From Geofilum rhodophaeum (lineage in GTDB: Bacteria; Bacteroidota; Bacteroidia; Bacteroidales; Marinilabiliaceae): a DNA stretch of 64,000 bases. The notes beneath the pieces are model-generated. The model had not been told where the DNA came from. It saw only the letters and a list, made by a program, of their open reading frames with translations, and ran no database searches. This document shows, one piece after another, positions 38,491 to 47,283 of this stretch. The position numbers were made by a program, and so were the translations under genes. Location of the stretch: contig NZ_MWUJ01000003.1 in assembly GCF_002210225.1 (NCBI RefSeq), forward strand, positions 186,001-250,000, read 5' to 3'. The first letter of the stretch is position 1; every line of letters begins with the position of its first letter.

Positions 38491-39648
38491 TCAACTGTAA
38501 TGCTTTCGAAGGATGTCCACAATGTTTTGGGCAGCCTTACCCTCGCCATAAGGATTACGGGCACTCGACATGCTTTCGTAAACCTCCGGCTCGTTCATCA
38601 GCCGCTTGCACCAATGCACTATTTCGTCGCGCCGGGTACCCACCAGCTTCACCGTACCTGCCTCCACCGCCTCGGGTCGCTCCGTGGTATCGCGCATCAC
38701 CAGGACCGGCTTACCCAGTCCCGGTGCCTCTTCCTGAATGCCCCCACTGTCGGTCAACACAAAAGCGCAGTGCTGCATCAAATAAACAAAGGGCAGGTAT
38801 TCGAGCGGAGGAATCAGGTAAACGTTCGGCAAATCCTTCAGCAGCGCATTAACCGGTTGCTGTACATTGGGATTCAAATGTACCGGATAAATCACCTGCC
38901 AACCGGGATGCGTCTCCGCGACCTCACGAATGGAAGCACAAATTTCCTCAAAACCCTTTCCGAAATTTTCCCGCCGGTGTCCGGTAACCAGCACGTAGCG
39001 TCCCTCCTCAACCAAGTTAGCTGTGTTGGGAATGTGTTGTTGCAAGACCGAAAGCACGCCCTGCAAAAGGGGACCGCCCTTTTGCAATTCGGCTCCGGCA
39101 ATTTTCAATGCGTCAATCACCGTGTTTCCGGTTACATGTATGCTTTTTTCTGCCACCTGCTCACGACGCAGATTATCCGCAGCCCACTCGGTAGGGGCAA
39201 AATGCAAATCCGCCAATCGGCCCGTCAGCTGCCTGTTCATTTCCTCCGGCCAGGGAGAATATCTTTGATAGGTCCGCAGTCCCGCCTCCACGTGGCCCAC
39301 CTCCACCTGTCGGTAAAAAGCCGCCAGTGCCGCCGCTGTGCTGGTTCCTGTATCGCCGTGCACCAAAACCAAATCGGGCTTAAACTCGTCTAAAACCGAA
39401 CGCATACCCAACAACACCGCCGAAGTAATATCGAAAAGATCCTGCCCGGCCTTCATGATGTTCAAATCGTACTCGGGCACAATGCCAAATACCTCCATCA
39501 CCTGATCGAGCATCTGACGATGCTGCCCGGTTACACAAACCCGTGCATCAAAATACGCCTGCTGGTCGGAATGCTTCAAGGCACGTACCAGAGGAGCCAT
39601 CTTAATGGCCTCGGGGCGCGTCCCAAACACAATCAATACTTTTATCAT
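38491..39648 (-). CDS. wecB: UDP-N-acetylglucosamine 2-epimerase (non-hydrolysing)
   Basis: 385 residues. The N-terminus IKVLIVFGTRPEAIKMAPLV is the WecB/MnaA signature, followed by VCVTGQHRQMLDQV, VLVHGDTGTSTAAAL and the uridine-binding FVLTDSGGIQEEAPGLGKPV. It interconverts UDP-GlcNAc and UDP-ManNAc. No WecC-type UDP-ManNAc dehydrogenase is in the cluster, so UDP-ManNAc itself, or ManNAc released from it, may be the useful product. It is not the shorter hydrolysing NeuC. Confidence 0.94.
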   Translation of the reverse strand: MIKVLIVFGTRPEAIKMAPLVRALKHSDQQAYFDARVCVTGQHRQMLDQVMEVFGIVPEYDLNIMKAGQDLFDITSAVLLGMRSVLDEFKPDLVLVHGDTGTSTAAALAAFYRQVEVGHVEAGLRTYQRYSPWPEEMNRQLTGRLADLHFAPTEWAADNLRREQVAEKSIHVTGNTVIDALKIAGAELQKGGPLLQGVLSVLQQHIPNTANLVEEGRYVLVTGHRRENFGKGFEEICASIREVAETHPGWQVIYPVHLNPNVQQPVNALLKDLPNVYLIPPLEYLPFVYLMQHCAFVLTDSGGIQEEAPGLGKPVLVMRDTTERPEAVEAGTVKLVGTRRDEIVHWCKRLMNEPEVYESMSSARNPYGEGKAAQNIVDILRKHYS

Positions 39649-39706
39649 AGTTTATTTTTTAATCCTTTCACCCGTCAAAGTCACCAAAAATAGCGCATTT
39701 TATGCG

Positions 39707-41338
39707 CTATACATAACGAATGGGCGGAAGTTCTCCCCCGTCGCTACCAAGCGCAACGACCTGCCCTCTTTCATCCAGAACAAAACGCAGGCCGGCCAAC
39801 AATTCAGCCTGTTGCCAGAGTTCCTGAAGCGTGGGCATCCAAATTTTTCCCTCTGCCACCGCTAAAGACAGGCGCTCAAGGGCAGCCTTGGCCCCAGGCA
39901 TAACATGCCCCTTGTTGTCGGCAAAAAGGCGGCCCGATTTACGCCGGTCGGTATCGGCCAAATAGGTATGCGCCAAACAAACTCCGGCTTCACCCATCAA
40001 TAAATTCAGGTTGTCCTGCGAAAAAGTCGCCGCAAAATCATGCACCTCAACGGTCTGGAAAAGCCAAAACCGCTGCCCACCCAAACCGACTTCAAACAAA
40101 ATGGGCGTCATTTTCTGCCATTCGGGTAATCGCAGTCTCCCGCTCCCGAAGAACACCACCCGGAGCAACTGTGCCAGCAAGCGAAAGCTGCCCACCAAAA
40201 GCCGCGGCCAAATGCGCCAGGACTGCCTCCAGGCTTTTTTGCGCAGCCAGGCAGCCAGTTGTTGATAACGCTTTTGGGCACGAACACCACAAAAAAACAG
40301 GTTGTAGCTGCGTAAAAACTCGAAAACTCCGGACTGGGAGAACTGCTGCATTAAGGTTTTCCTATAGGCGGACAAGGAAAAATGCCTCGGATTCAACTGA
40401 TTGATTCGACCCGGCCCGGATTGCCCTGCATCGAGATAGTTCCACAACAAACGCACGCCGGCCCTGCGCATACCCCGTGCCCAATCGACCAGCTCTGGAG
40501 CAGCGGCCGGGATACGACTTAAATTATAGGGCTGAAACCCATGGTCTATCCAGGTGGTCCAGGACCCGGATTCCGTCACAAAGCGATCAAAATCATCGTT
40601 CCACTCCGATCGACTTGCACGGGTCGATTGTGAGAGACTGTGGTAACACAGTTCATGACCATCCTTCGCCCAATCTCTCAACAAATCGGCTTGCCTTTCC
40701 ATCGACACATTCCAGGGACGTTTACTGTGATGAAACAAAAAGACCCCTTTGGTAATGTTTAAACCTAAGCGGCGCAGAAAACGACGTTGTCGCTCCAACA
40801 AAACCGGAGAATCGAAATCGCAATGATCGGAGATGTTGAGGATGGCTGAAAAAGGAATTCGGGAACGACTGAATTCGGGAACTGCCGAGCGGGTGAATAA
40901 AAAAGTGCATACCCACTCATTGCGGGCCGGGGAGCAAGTGCTGAGCAAGGGGTCGTCGTTGGCATCGTAATGCAAACGCGGTTGCTGCAGCGGATCGGCC
41001 AAAATCCAGGTCAACTCCTGCGCCTGACGAGGATCGTAGTACCAGGTACCGTGGGTTTCACCGGCCACCATGCGCCAGTCGCCTTCCAGTTCGAGTATTT
41101 TGGGCGACCAGCTCCCGGCCATGCGGACCTGGTCGGCATTTACCCATTTGTAATCGAAATTTCGCCAACGCAGCACCCTGGCATCGAGCTTTATCTGCAA
41201 ATGCACTCGCAACCCGGCAGTAACCAATCCCTCAGGAAGCCGAATAACAAAGCGATGCCTATGGCCCTCCTGCTCCTGCCGGACCCTGACACGTGATGGC
41301 GCTACGCCGTCAAGCTCCAAAGAATAACTATGTATCAA
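39707..41338 (-). CDS. Polysaccharide deacetylase-like (NodB-fold, CE4-related) protein
   Basis: 543 residues from a TTG start whose TTGA overlaps the stop of the CapK-like gene; no better start is near. Residues 1-150 are a beta-rich domain. Around residue 185 AILNISDHCDFDSPVLLERQ carries the acidic pair that replaces the usual TFDDG, and around 225-255 FHHSKRPWNVSMERQADLL and DGHELCYHSLSQS supply paired histidines at NodB motif 2 spacing. These give a plausible metal site. O-antigen-associated proteins of this divergent type exist, but activity on the polymer is an inference. A basic, Trp-rich stretch is present at 370-410. Confidence 0.65.
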   Translation of the reverse strand: MIHSYSLELDGVAPSRVRVRQEQEGHRHRFVIRLPEGLVTAGLRVHLQIKLDARVLRWRNFDYKWVNADQVRMAGSWSPKILELEGDWRMVAGETHGTWYYDPRQAQELTWILADPLQQPRLHYDANDDPLLSTCSPARNEWVCTFLFTRSAVPEFSRSRIPFSAILNISDHCDFDSPVLLERQRRFLRRLGLNITKGVFLFHHSKRPWNVSMERQADLLRDWAKDGHELCYHSLSQSTRASRSEWNDDFDRFVTESGSWTTWIDHGFQPYNLSRIPAAAPELVDWARGMRRAGVRLLWNYLDAGQSGPGRINQLNPRHFSLSAYRKTLMQQFSQSGVFEFLRSYNLFFCGVRAQKRYQQLAAWLRKKAWRQSWRIWPRLLVGSFRLLAQLLRVVFFGSGRLRLPEWQKMTPILFEVGLGGQRFWLFQTVEVHDFAATFSQDNLNLLMGEAGVCLAHTYLADTDRRKSGRLFADNKGHVMPGAKAALERLSLAVAEGKIWMPTLQELWQQAELLAGLRFVLDERGQVVALGSDGGELPPIRYV

Positions 41339-42642
41339 AGGGCATCAAATTTTCGTTCAAAACGCTTGAACTTTCCCATAAGCGTACGTTCCAGTACCGC
41401 TTCATTTTTAATCTCAACTTCCGCAGCAAAATCCAAGGCCTGCAAACACAAACGTCGCAAGCGGTCTTTCTCCTCTGCAAGCAAAGGACGGTCGCTGGCC
41501 ACCTGCACCACAAAGCGCTCTAAAGCCGTTTGCAATACTTTGTACTCGTTCACCACCTTGCAATGTTCCGAAAAAGCTTTAAATACATACAAAAACAAGG
41601 TGTCTCCAGCCACCTTCTTGCCCGAAGGCAGCCAGGCCATCTCCTCCACCCTGCCCTGCAGCCGCGTCAGCCACAGTTGCCCATCCAACTCCTCCAAGGC
41701 CGCCATATCTCCAATTTCATAACGAATCAAGGGCGTCCCCTGATTGTAGAGGGGAGTCAGCACCACCTTTCCCACCTCCCCCCGGGCACAGGGCCGATTC
41801 TGCTCATCCAGAATTTCCGTCAGCATCAGCTCATTCGATAATTTCCAGCGACCATTTCTTCCAAAACCGACAATACCCGCCTCCGAGGCCCCGTATTCAT
41901 TGTACACCGGAACCCCGTATACCCGCTCCATAAGAGCCATCTCCTCGAGGCTGCACATTTCGGAAGTGACAATAACCGTCTGTAAAGTAGGCAGCAGCGT
42001 TTTAATGACCACCCCTTTTTTATCCAAAAAATGCGCGAAAATCACCAAGGGATAGGCATAACCGTAAATATAAACAAAGGGGCGTCGACGAAAAGCATCC
42101 AGCCAGGACTCAAGAACAGACTCCGACAAATCAATGGTATTAAAGCGAACCCGGTTGCTGAGCCTATCCTTCAAGCCTTCGGTTATACGGCTGCGCCAGC
42201 TCAGGGGAAAACCGAAAAAGCGGGCCTGCAAATCGTTAAAGCCCACACCGGCCGACCGGTAGCGATCTTCCAACAAACGCCAGGTAAGGGCGTGACTGAG
42301 GTAGTCCAGTGCGTAAGCAAAAGGTTTGCCGGTCGACCCGCTGGTCTCCCGATGATAATACTTTGGGTAGGCATTCTGGTCGGGCACCCTTGTAATCCCA
42401 TGTTCCCTAATCAGGTTCTTATTAAGTACGGGCAGCTCCTCCCACGAAGCGGGCCAATCCCCTATAAAATGACGAAAACTGGCATTGGCCTGGTAGTGGT
42501 ACTCCAAAGCCGACCATTTCTGACGTTCCAGGTAGGCCGGATCATGCGCCTCCCGCTTATATTCCTTAAACAAACGTCCCGCTTCATCTACTGGAAACCC
42601 CGTCCATTTCAACAGTCTGAAAAAATCCATCACCAGGTCCAT
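41335..42642 (-). CDS. CapK/PaaK-like adenylate-forming enzyme
   Basis: 435 residues. The AMP-binding motifs of the phenylacetate-CoA ligase family are visible: HRETSGSTGKPFAYALDY (P-loop), VYNEYGASEAGIVGFG, and GTPLIRYEIGDMA. A Lys near the C-terminus lies in LMGKFKRFERKF. Such proteins occur in capsule loci and activate a carboxylic acid as acyl-AMP, but no acyl carrier protein or acyltransferase is adjacent. The ATG at 42642 overlaps the upstream gene by 13 bases; the ATG at 42630 would instead give a TGATG junction. Confidence 0.82.
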   Translation of the reverse strand: MDLVMDFFRLLKWTGFPVDEAGRLFKEYKREAHDPAYLERQKWSALEYHYQANASFRHFIGDWPASWEELPVLNKNLIREHGITRVPDQNAYPKYYHRETSGSTGKPFAYALDYLSHALTWRLLEDRYRSAGVGFNDLQARFFGFPLSWRSRITEGLKDRLSNRVRFNTIDLSESVLESWLDAFRRRPFVYIYGYAYPLVIFAHFLDKKGVVIKTLLPTLQTVIVTSEMCSLEEMALMERVYGVPVYNEYGASEAGIVGFGRNGRWKLSNELMLTEILDEQNRPCARGEVGKVVLTPLYNQGTPLIRYEIGDMAALEELDGQLWLTRLQGRVEEMAWLPSGKKVAGDTLFLYVFKAFSEHCKVVNEYKVLQTALERFVVQVASDRPLLAEEKDRLRRLCLQALDFAAEVEIKNEAVLERTLMGKFKRFERKFDAL

Positions 42643-43703
42643 TTATAAGCATGCAACAAATCCAGCGATTGAGCCACCACGGCCTCCATACGAAAGGGCT
42701 GCACCACCTTTTGAACACCTGTGCTCAAACGACGACAGAGTGCCTCATCGACCAGCAGACGCTCCATGGCAGTCACCAGTGCATCGACATCTCTGGGGGC
42801 CGTAAACAGGGCACTCTCCCCCTCCTCAAAATATTCGGGCAATGCACTGAACCGACTGATTAACAAGGGCAGTCCGGCCATTCCGGCCTCCACCAAAACC
42901 CCGGGGAGTCCCTCTCCCGGATGGAAAGTGGGCAGGACCAAAAAATGATACGCAGCCAGCACTTCCTGCACTTTGGCAGGTTCCACCAAACCGCAATATT
43001 GAATTCTTCCTCCTGATTCCCTCACCGCCTTCTGCAACAGCGACTCATCCATCGGGTCCACCGGTCCGTACACGTCCAGCTGCACGCGCCGGCCCGCAAG
43101 CAGCAAGCGGCCCACCGCCTCCAGCAAATCGTGAATCCCCTTGGTACGGGTTACCCGCGAAATAAAAACAATGCGTCCCTGTGCAGCCGCATTCAAGGCC
43201 CACCGCTGCCCACTGTCCCGCCGGGGATTAAAAACCAGTTCCACCTTCCGCAGTCCGCAAGCCTCTAAACCTTGCTGCAAGGCCCGCGATTCGGCAAAAA
43301 CACCGTCCAAGCGGTTGAGAAAGGACACCATCCACCTGCGCCTCCAGGGCGACAAATCGTTTTGCAGTTGCTGGTGAAAAGACCCGCCCACGACATAAAG
43401 CACGCCCATTTTAGTCCGCAAAGTCTGCATCAGCGCAAAAATCGGCAACAGGTAGTAACGCCCGTACTTATTCAAAGAGAAGATAATCTGGGGACTGCCC
43501 CACATTTTGGCCAACAAACGCAGATTGTTGCGCCAGCGGGGCCCCTGCCGGGCAATGGTATCGAACCATTCCACCCCCTTAATGCCAGCCCCCTCAAAAC
43601 CCGCTTTAAGACAGGAGTTCTTTACCCCATCGCCATTGTAAGGTGGCGCAAAAGGTCCGACAAACAGAATGTTTCCCGACGCTTTACGAGAGGATTTTCG
43701 CAT
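42630..43703 (-). CDS. Glycosyltransferase family 4
   Basis: 357 residues from the ATG at 43703; a GTG at 43730 would lengthen the overlap with the upstream gene to 47 bases. The N-terminus GNILFVGPFAPPYNGDGVKN is the acceptor-side GT-B start, and the donor domain begins GRIVFISRVTRTKGIHDLLE with LPTFHPGEGLPGVLVEAGMA carrying the EGxPxxxxEA signature. The GDGVKN loop resembles transferases acting on lipid-linked acceptors. Donor sugar not predictable. Confidence 0.85.
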   Translation of the reverse strand: MRKSSRKASGNILFVGPFAPPYNGDGVKNSCLKAGFEGAGIKGVEWFDTIARQGPRWRNNLRLLAKMWGSPQIIFSLNKYGRYYLLPIFALMQTLRTKMGVLYVVGGSFHQQLQNDLSPWRRRWMVSFLNRLDGVFAESRALQQGLEACGLRKVELVFNPRRDSGQRWALNAAAQGRIVFISRVTRTKGIHDLLEAVGRLLLAGRRVQLDVYGPVDPMDESLLQKAVRESGGRIQYCGLVEPAKVQEVLAAYHFLVLPTFHPGEGLPGVLVEAGMAGLPLLISRFSALPEYFEEGESALFTAPRDVDALVTAMERLLVDEALCRRLSTGVQKVVQPFRMEAVVAQSLDLLHAYKWTW

Positions 43704-44775
43704 ATACCTTTTCAATTTTATCCAAAGCACTTGTGGCCGAGAAATGGGTGGCTACCCTTCCCTTCAAAGCCTCGGCCAAACGACGGGCTTCTTCAGGAAT
43801 GTCGAGCAATTCGACCACAGCCGCTGCCAGGGCCTCCGGGTCGGAAGGCGGCACCAGACGCCCGCAACGGCCCTGATCCAGAACCAGCGCGCAATCGCCC
43901 ACATTCGTGCTCACCACCGGTAAAGCGGCCATCCCATATTCCAGGAGCGAAACAGGTAAGCCCTCTGAGAGGGAGGACAAAAGGCCAAGATCTGCCGCCT
44001 GTAAGATGGCAGCGACATCGTTTCGCGAGCCCAGGATGTGAACACGCCCGCCCAGCTGAGCTTCCTTAAGGAGTCTTTGCGACAGATGGTGAAAGTAATC
44101 GTCGTTGAAGTGACCGCCCACCAAGAGGAGACTCGCTGCCGGGTAGCGCCGGCGAATGCGAACAAAAGCATCCAGGAGATTGTCGTGGTCCTTTTGTCGT
44201 CGCAAATTGGCCAGGCAGACCAGGCGAGGCCCCTGCCCGTCGTCGGGCAGCGGCTTTTCCAGAGCTGCGACTTCCTCCAAATCGGCAAAATTGGGCAGAA
44301 AGGCCACCTTTTTCGCTGGAAGGGCCAGCTTCTCCACTGCGTATTTCAACAACTTGTCGTTCACCACAAAAACGTAACTGCAAAACTTCACCAGTACTCG
44401 CAACAAGCCACGTGGACGCCGGTGCAACTGTTCACTGTAGCCAAAATGATCGTGCCAGACCAGTTTTAAACGGGGACAGCTCAATTTCAACAAAACGGCC
44501 CAAAAGAGGGAGGACGAATGGGCGTGAACCACACCGATCTGTTCCCGGGAGACGAAACAACGCAAGCGCCAAAAAGCACGAACATCCAGAGCATGTCGCT
44601 TATTAAGAAGCAAGAGTTTCACCTCCTCGTCAACGAATACCTCCAAGGGACCCCCCTTGCGCGTGGCACACAAAAAACTTTGCACCCCGCGGCGCGAGAG
44701 ACCATTGGCTATATTCACCGCCATACGTTCGGCGCCGGCAGCAATCAGGGAATCAATGAGTGTGAGTACCCGCAT
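43684..44775 (-). CDS. Glycosyltransferase family 4
   Basis: 363 residues. The N-terminus RVLTLIDSLIAAGAERMAVN is typical of family 4 enzymes with the GGAE-like turn (here AGAE). The donor domain has RLVCLANLRRQKDHDNLLDA and LLSSLSEGLPVSLLEYGMAA, the E-G-x-P...E motif. The start lies 5 bases after the stop of the previous gene, and its own 3' end overlaps the next gene, in line with a single polycistronic unit. Confidence 0.88.
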   Translation of the reverse strand: MRVLTLIDSLIAAGAERMAVNIANGLSRRGVQSFLCATRKGGPLEVFVDEEVKLLLLNKRHALDVRAFWRLRCFVSREQIGVVHAHSSSLFWAVLLKLSCPRLKLVWHDHFGYSEQLHRRPRGLLRVLVKFCSYVFVVNDKLLKYAVEKLALPAKKVAFLPNFADLEEVAALEKPLPDDGQGPRLVCLANLRRQKDHDNLLDAFVRIRRRYPAASLLLVGGHFNDDYFHHLSQRLLKEAQLGGRVHILGSRNDVAAILQAADLGLLSSLSEGLPVSLLEYGMAALPVVSTNVGDCALVLDQGRCGRLVPPSDPEALAAAVVELLDIPEEARRLAEALKGRVATHFSATSALDKIEKVYAKILS

Positions 44776-44780
44776 CGACT

Positions 44781-45899
44781 TTACAACAATTTAATAAGCG
44801 CTTCTTCAAAGGCCTCCAGGTGATAACGGTGCGACCAGTCCATCGCCGCACGGCACCTGTCGTAGTAATCTTGTGACTGCGCCAGCAGTCCCTGAATGGC
44901 TTCAGCGACCTGGTCGGGATCGGCCGACACCAGCACCCCTCGTTCAGCGGTGTTGAGCATCTGACGCACGCACGAAACTTCGGTGGTCAGTGGTAAACAA
45001 GCCCACCACATGGCCTCGGCCACCACCTTAGGCCAACCTTCCGAGCGCGACAAAAAAACCAGAAAATGAGCCGCACGAAAATATTCTTCCACCACTTCCG
45101 GCGCCTGCCGGCCGTGAAAGTGAACGACAGCAACCAAGCCCTTTTCCGCACAAAATTGCTCCAGGGCGACCCGTTGGCGACCGTCCCCAAACAAATCAAG
45201 ACGGACCTCCAGACCTCTGCCCCTCAGCAGCTCCACAACCTTAATGGCGGTCAGAGGCCCCTTATTCGGCGTGAGTGTCCCTACAAAAATCAAACGCAAA
45301 GGCAACTCAGTTAACGAACGGGGCTCCAGGGGAAGGGCCTGCGTTTTGGAATAAGAGGCCGTAAAAAACGGAAGGATGTTTCGACTACTTTCGCCCCAAT
45401 CGCCATAAACCATAACCTGCATGCGTCTCGACCAAAAGCGCGAACGCAAGAGCCGCTGTTGCAGTCGGTACGATCGGGGCTGACGACTGTTCCAGTCCCA
45501 GTTGTTGGCATACTTGGCCGTTTTTCGGGTAAAAGGAAAAAAAACCTGTACCAGAAGTCCCAACAAACCCATATTGGAGGGACAGCGCAGATGAATGTGA
45601 CTGGCCCATGCCATGCCCTGCAAAAGACGATAAAGCACAAGGGGCAATTTCGAAAGAGAACTCAGTACGTCCTTTTTGTTGGTAAAGCACAGGGCCGGTA
45701 CGGCGACAAACTCAAGATTGGGATGCGCATAAAAAGTCTCCAAAGCATCGGGTGGCTGCTGCGACAAAGGAGCTATAATGCGGACCCGGTCGACGTGGCG
45801 CAACCAAAGATTCATTTCACGCACATAAGGGGTATAACCGCCATAGCGTCCCTCACTGTGCACATGCACCACCGGCGAAACAATCAGAAATTTAAGCAT
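44781..45899 (-). CDS. Glycosyltransferase family 4
   Basis: 372 residues from the ATG at 45899, which overlaps the polymerase gene by 8 bases; the frame extends 32 codons upstream into that gene but those residues (Cys/Trp/Arg-rich) look non-coding. The donor domain has LRLIFVGTLTPNKGPLTAIK and FVFLSRSEGWPKVVAEA-type residues (LVFLSRSEGWPKVVAEAMWW) with the E-G-x-P...E pattern. N-terminal LKFLIVSPVVHVHSEGRYGG holds the acceptor-side loop. Donor sugar unknown. Confidence 0.87.
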   Translation of the reverse strand: MLKFLIVSPVVHVHSEGRYGGYTPYVREMNLWLRHVDRVRIIAPLSQQPPDALETFYAHPNLEFVAVPALCFTNKKDVLSSLSKLPLVLYRLLQGMAWASHIHLRCPSNMGLLGLLVQVFFPFTRKTAKYANNWDWNSRQPRSYRLQQRLLRSRFWSRRMQVMVYGDWGESSRNILPFFTASYSKTQALPLEPRSLTELPLRLIFVGTLTPNKGPLTAIKVVELLRGRGLEVRLDLFGDGRQRVALEQFCAEKGLVAVVHFHGRQAPEVVEEYFRAAHFLVFLSRSEGWPKVVAEAMWWACLPLTTEVSCVRQMLNTAERGVLVSADPDQVAEAIQGLLAQSQDYYDRCRAAMDWSHRYHLEAFEEALIKLL

Positions 45900-47283
45900 C
45901 TTGACCTTCCCCGGCCTCCTCCTTCCCACGTGAAGCCACCCACATAAAGGCCGCTCCAAACACCACGCCGGGCAAAGCCAGGCGCATGGCCGCATGAAAC
46001 ATGGTGAACATACTCAACAAATAAAAAGCAACAAAGAAACATCGCGTCATGGGATCTCGATAGCGAAAAAAGAAGTACAGCGGCAAGCCCAACATGCCCA
46101 CCAGCATAAAGATCAAGCCTACAACCCCGTGTTCGGACAAAAGTCGGGCAAACTCGGTGTGGGCCGCAGCTTCCGAGCCATAATACCGCGCCCGGTAAAT
46201 GGCCCCCATTCCGTAACCCACCCCAAACCCAGGATGCTCGGTAAAGACTTTAATGTCGGCCGCAATGATCTTGTCTCTGCCCGTGAGCAAACTCCCTCCC
46301 GAACTGCGTTCGCCGGTCAAGGCCTCCGTTGTACTTAACCCCTGATACCGATACAACAAATAATTATTGGTCAGGTGATTGGCAAACAAAAACACCCCCA
46401 CAAAAAATGCCAGTCCCACCAGCACCCAGGGCAAGGACTGCACCAATCGCCTACGAAACCCGTAGTACGAAAAGTAGAGCACCGCAACAGCTCCCAAAAG
46501 AGCCAGCACACTGCCCAGAACGCCGCCCCGCGAAAAGGTCAGCAGGGCCCGGAGCACCAAATAAAAAAGCATCAGCCAGTCGAGCCACTTAAAAGGTGTT
46601 ATGGCCGCCCCATTGATTTTATAGAGCAAGGCCAGCAGAATGAACCAGCCCAGCACCGTACTCACCTGATTGGGTCCGAAACCACCCGAGGCTGCAGCGC
46701 TGGATTGCACACTGGTGAACTCGATGGTGGCCAGACTGGCTACGGTACTTAGGGCCATGATGATGGCGAAGGCCGGCAGAAAGGCCCATTTCAATTGGTG
46801 GAAAAAGGTTACAGCGGGTAAGCGGCGCCCGAAAAAATACAAGCCGGAGGCGATGAGACTCAAGGGCCCGGAGATGTTGAACATGATCATGTCCAGTCTG
46901 CGTTCCGGATCGCTGTGCTCGGTAAAAAAAATGGCCGGCAGCAACAACACCAGCAAAAAAATAAAAATCCAGGGAAAATACCTGCGGCCCCCTATGACCA
47001 AACCCGTAATCAACAAAATAATACTTGCGTACTTTCCCAACTCCCAGGAATAAGGTGCCCCGGCCATGCGGTACAGCATCTCGTACCCCACCAGGTAAAG
47101 GGCATAAAAACCCGCCCGGGCATCGCTGTCGAGCCGATACACCACATCCAGCCAAAAAAGCACAAAGAAAAGCGGATAAGCCAGCGCAACAATTCCCGGC
47201 GCATACTTTAACATGGACCCCAAGAACAAATGAAGGACAATCAAGGCCACATAGCCGCTTTTATAATCCAACAGTTTAATCAC
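45892..47283 (-). CDS. O-antigen polymerase/ligase family (Wzy/WaaL-like) membrane protein
   Basis: 463 residues from a GTG whose GTGA overlaps the stop of the previous gene. About eleven hydrophobic segments span the whole chain. A large periplasmic loop near residues 300-360 contains LTGRDKIIAADIKVFTEHPG followed by FGVGYGMGAIYRAR, the hallmark region (R/D..W...H..GvG) of the O-antigen_ligase domain. It should polymerise repeat units or transfer the glycan to its acceptor. It is the only such protein in the window, so polymerase and ligase roles cannot be separated. Confidence 0.87.
   Translation of the reverse strand: MIKLLDYKSGYVALIVLHLFLGSMLKYAPGIVALAYPLFFVLFWLDVVYRLDSDARAGFYALYLVGYEMLYRMAGAPYSWELGKYASIILLITGLVIGGRRYFPWIFIFLLVLLLPAIFFTEHSDPERRLDMIMFNISGPLSLIASGLYFFGRRLPAVTFFHQLKWAFLPAFAIIMALSTVASLATIEFTSVQSSAAASGGFGPNQVSTVLGWFILLALLYKINGAAITPFKWLDWLMLFYLVLRALLTFSRGGVLGSVLALLGAVAVLYFSYYGFRRRLVQSLPWVLVGLAFFVGVFLFANHLTNNYLLYRYQGLSTTEALTGERSSGGSLLTGRDKIIAADIKVFTEHPGFGVGYGMGAIYRARYYGSEAAAHTEFARLLSEHGVVGLIFMLVGMLGLPLYFFFRYRDPMTRCFFVAFYLLSMFTMFHAAMRLALPGVVFGAAFMWVASRGKEEAGEGQDA

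Noticed and set aside
38500-39393. 297-codon open frame on the plus strand
   Set aside because: Antisense to the UDP-GlcNAc 2-epimerase, whose motifs are all intact; shadow frame.
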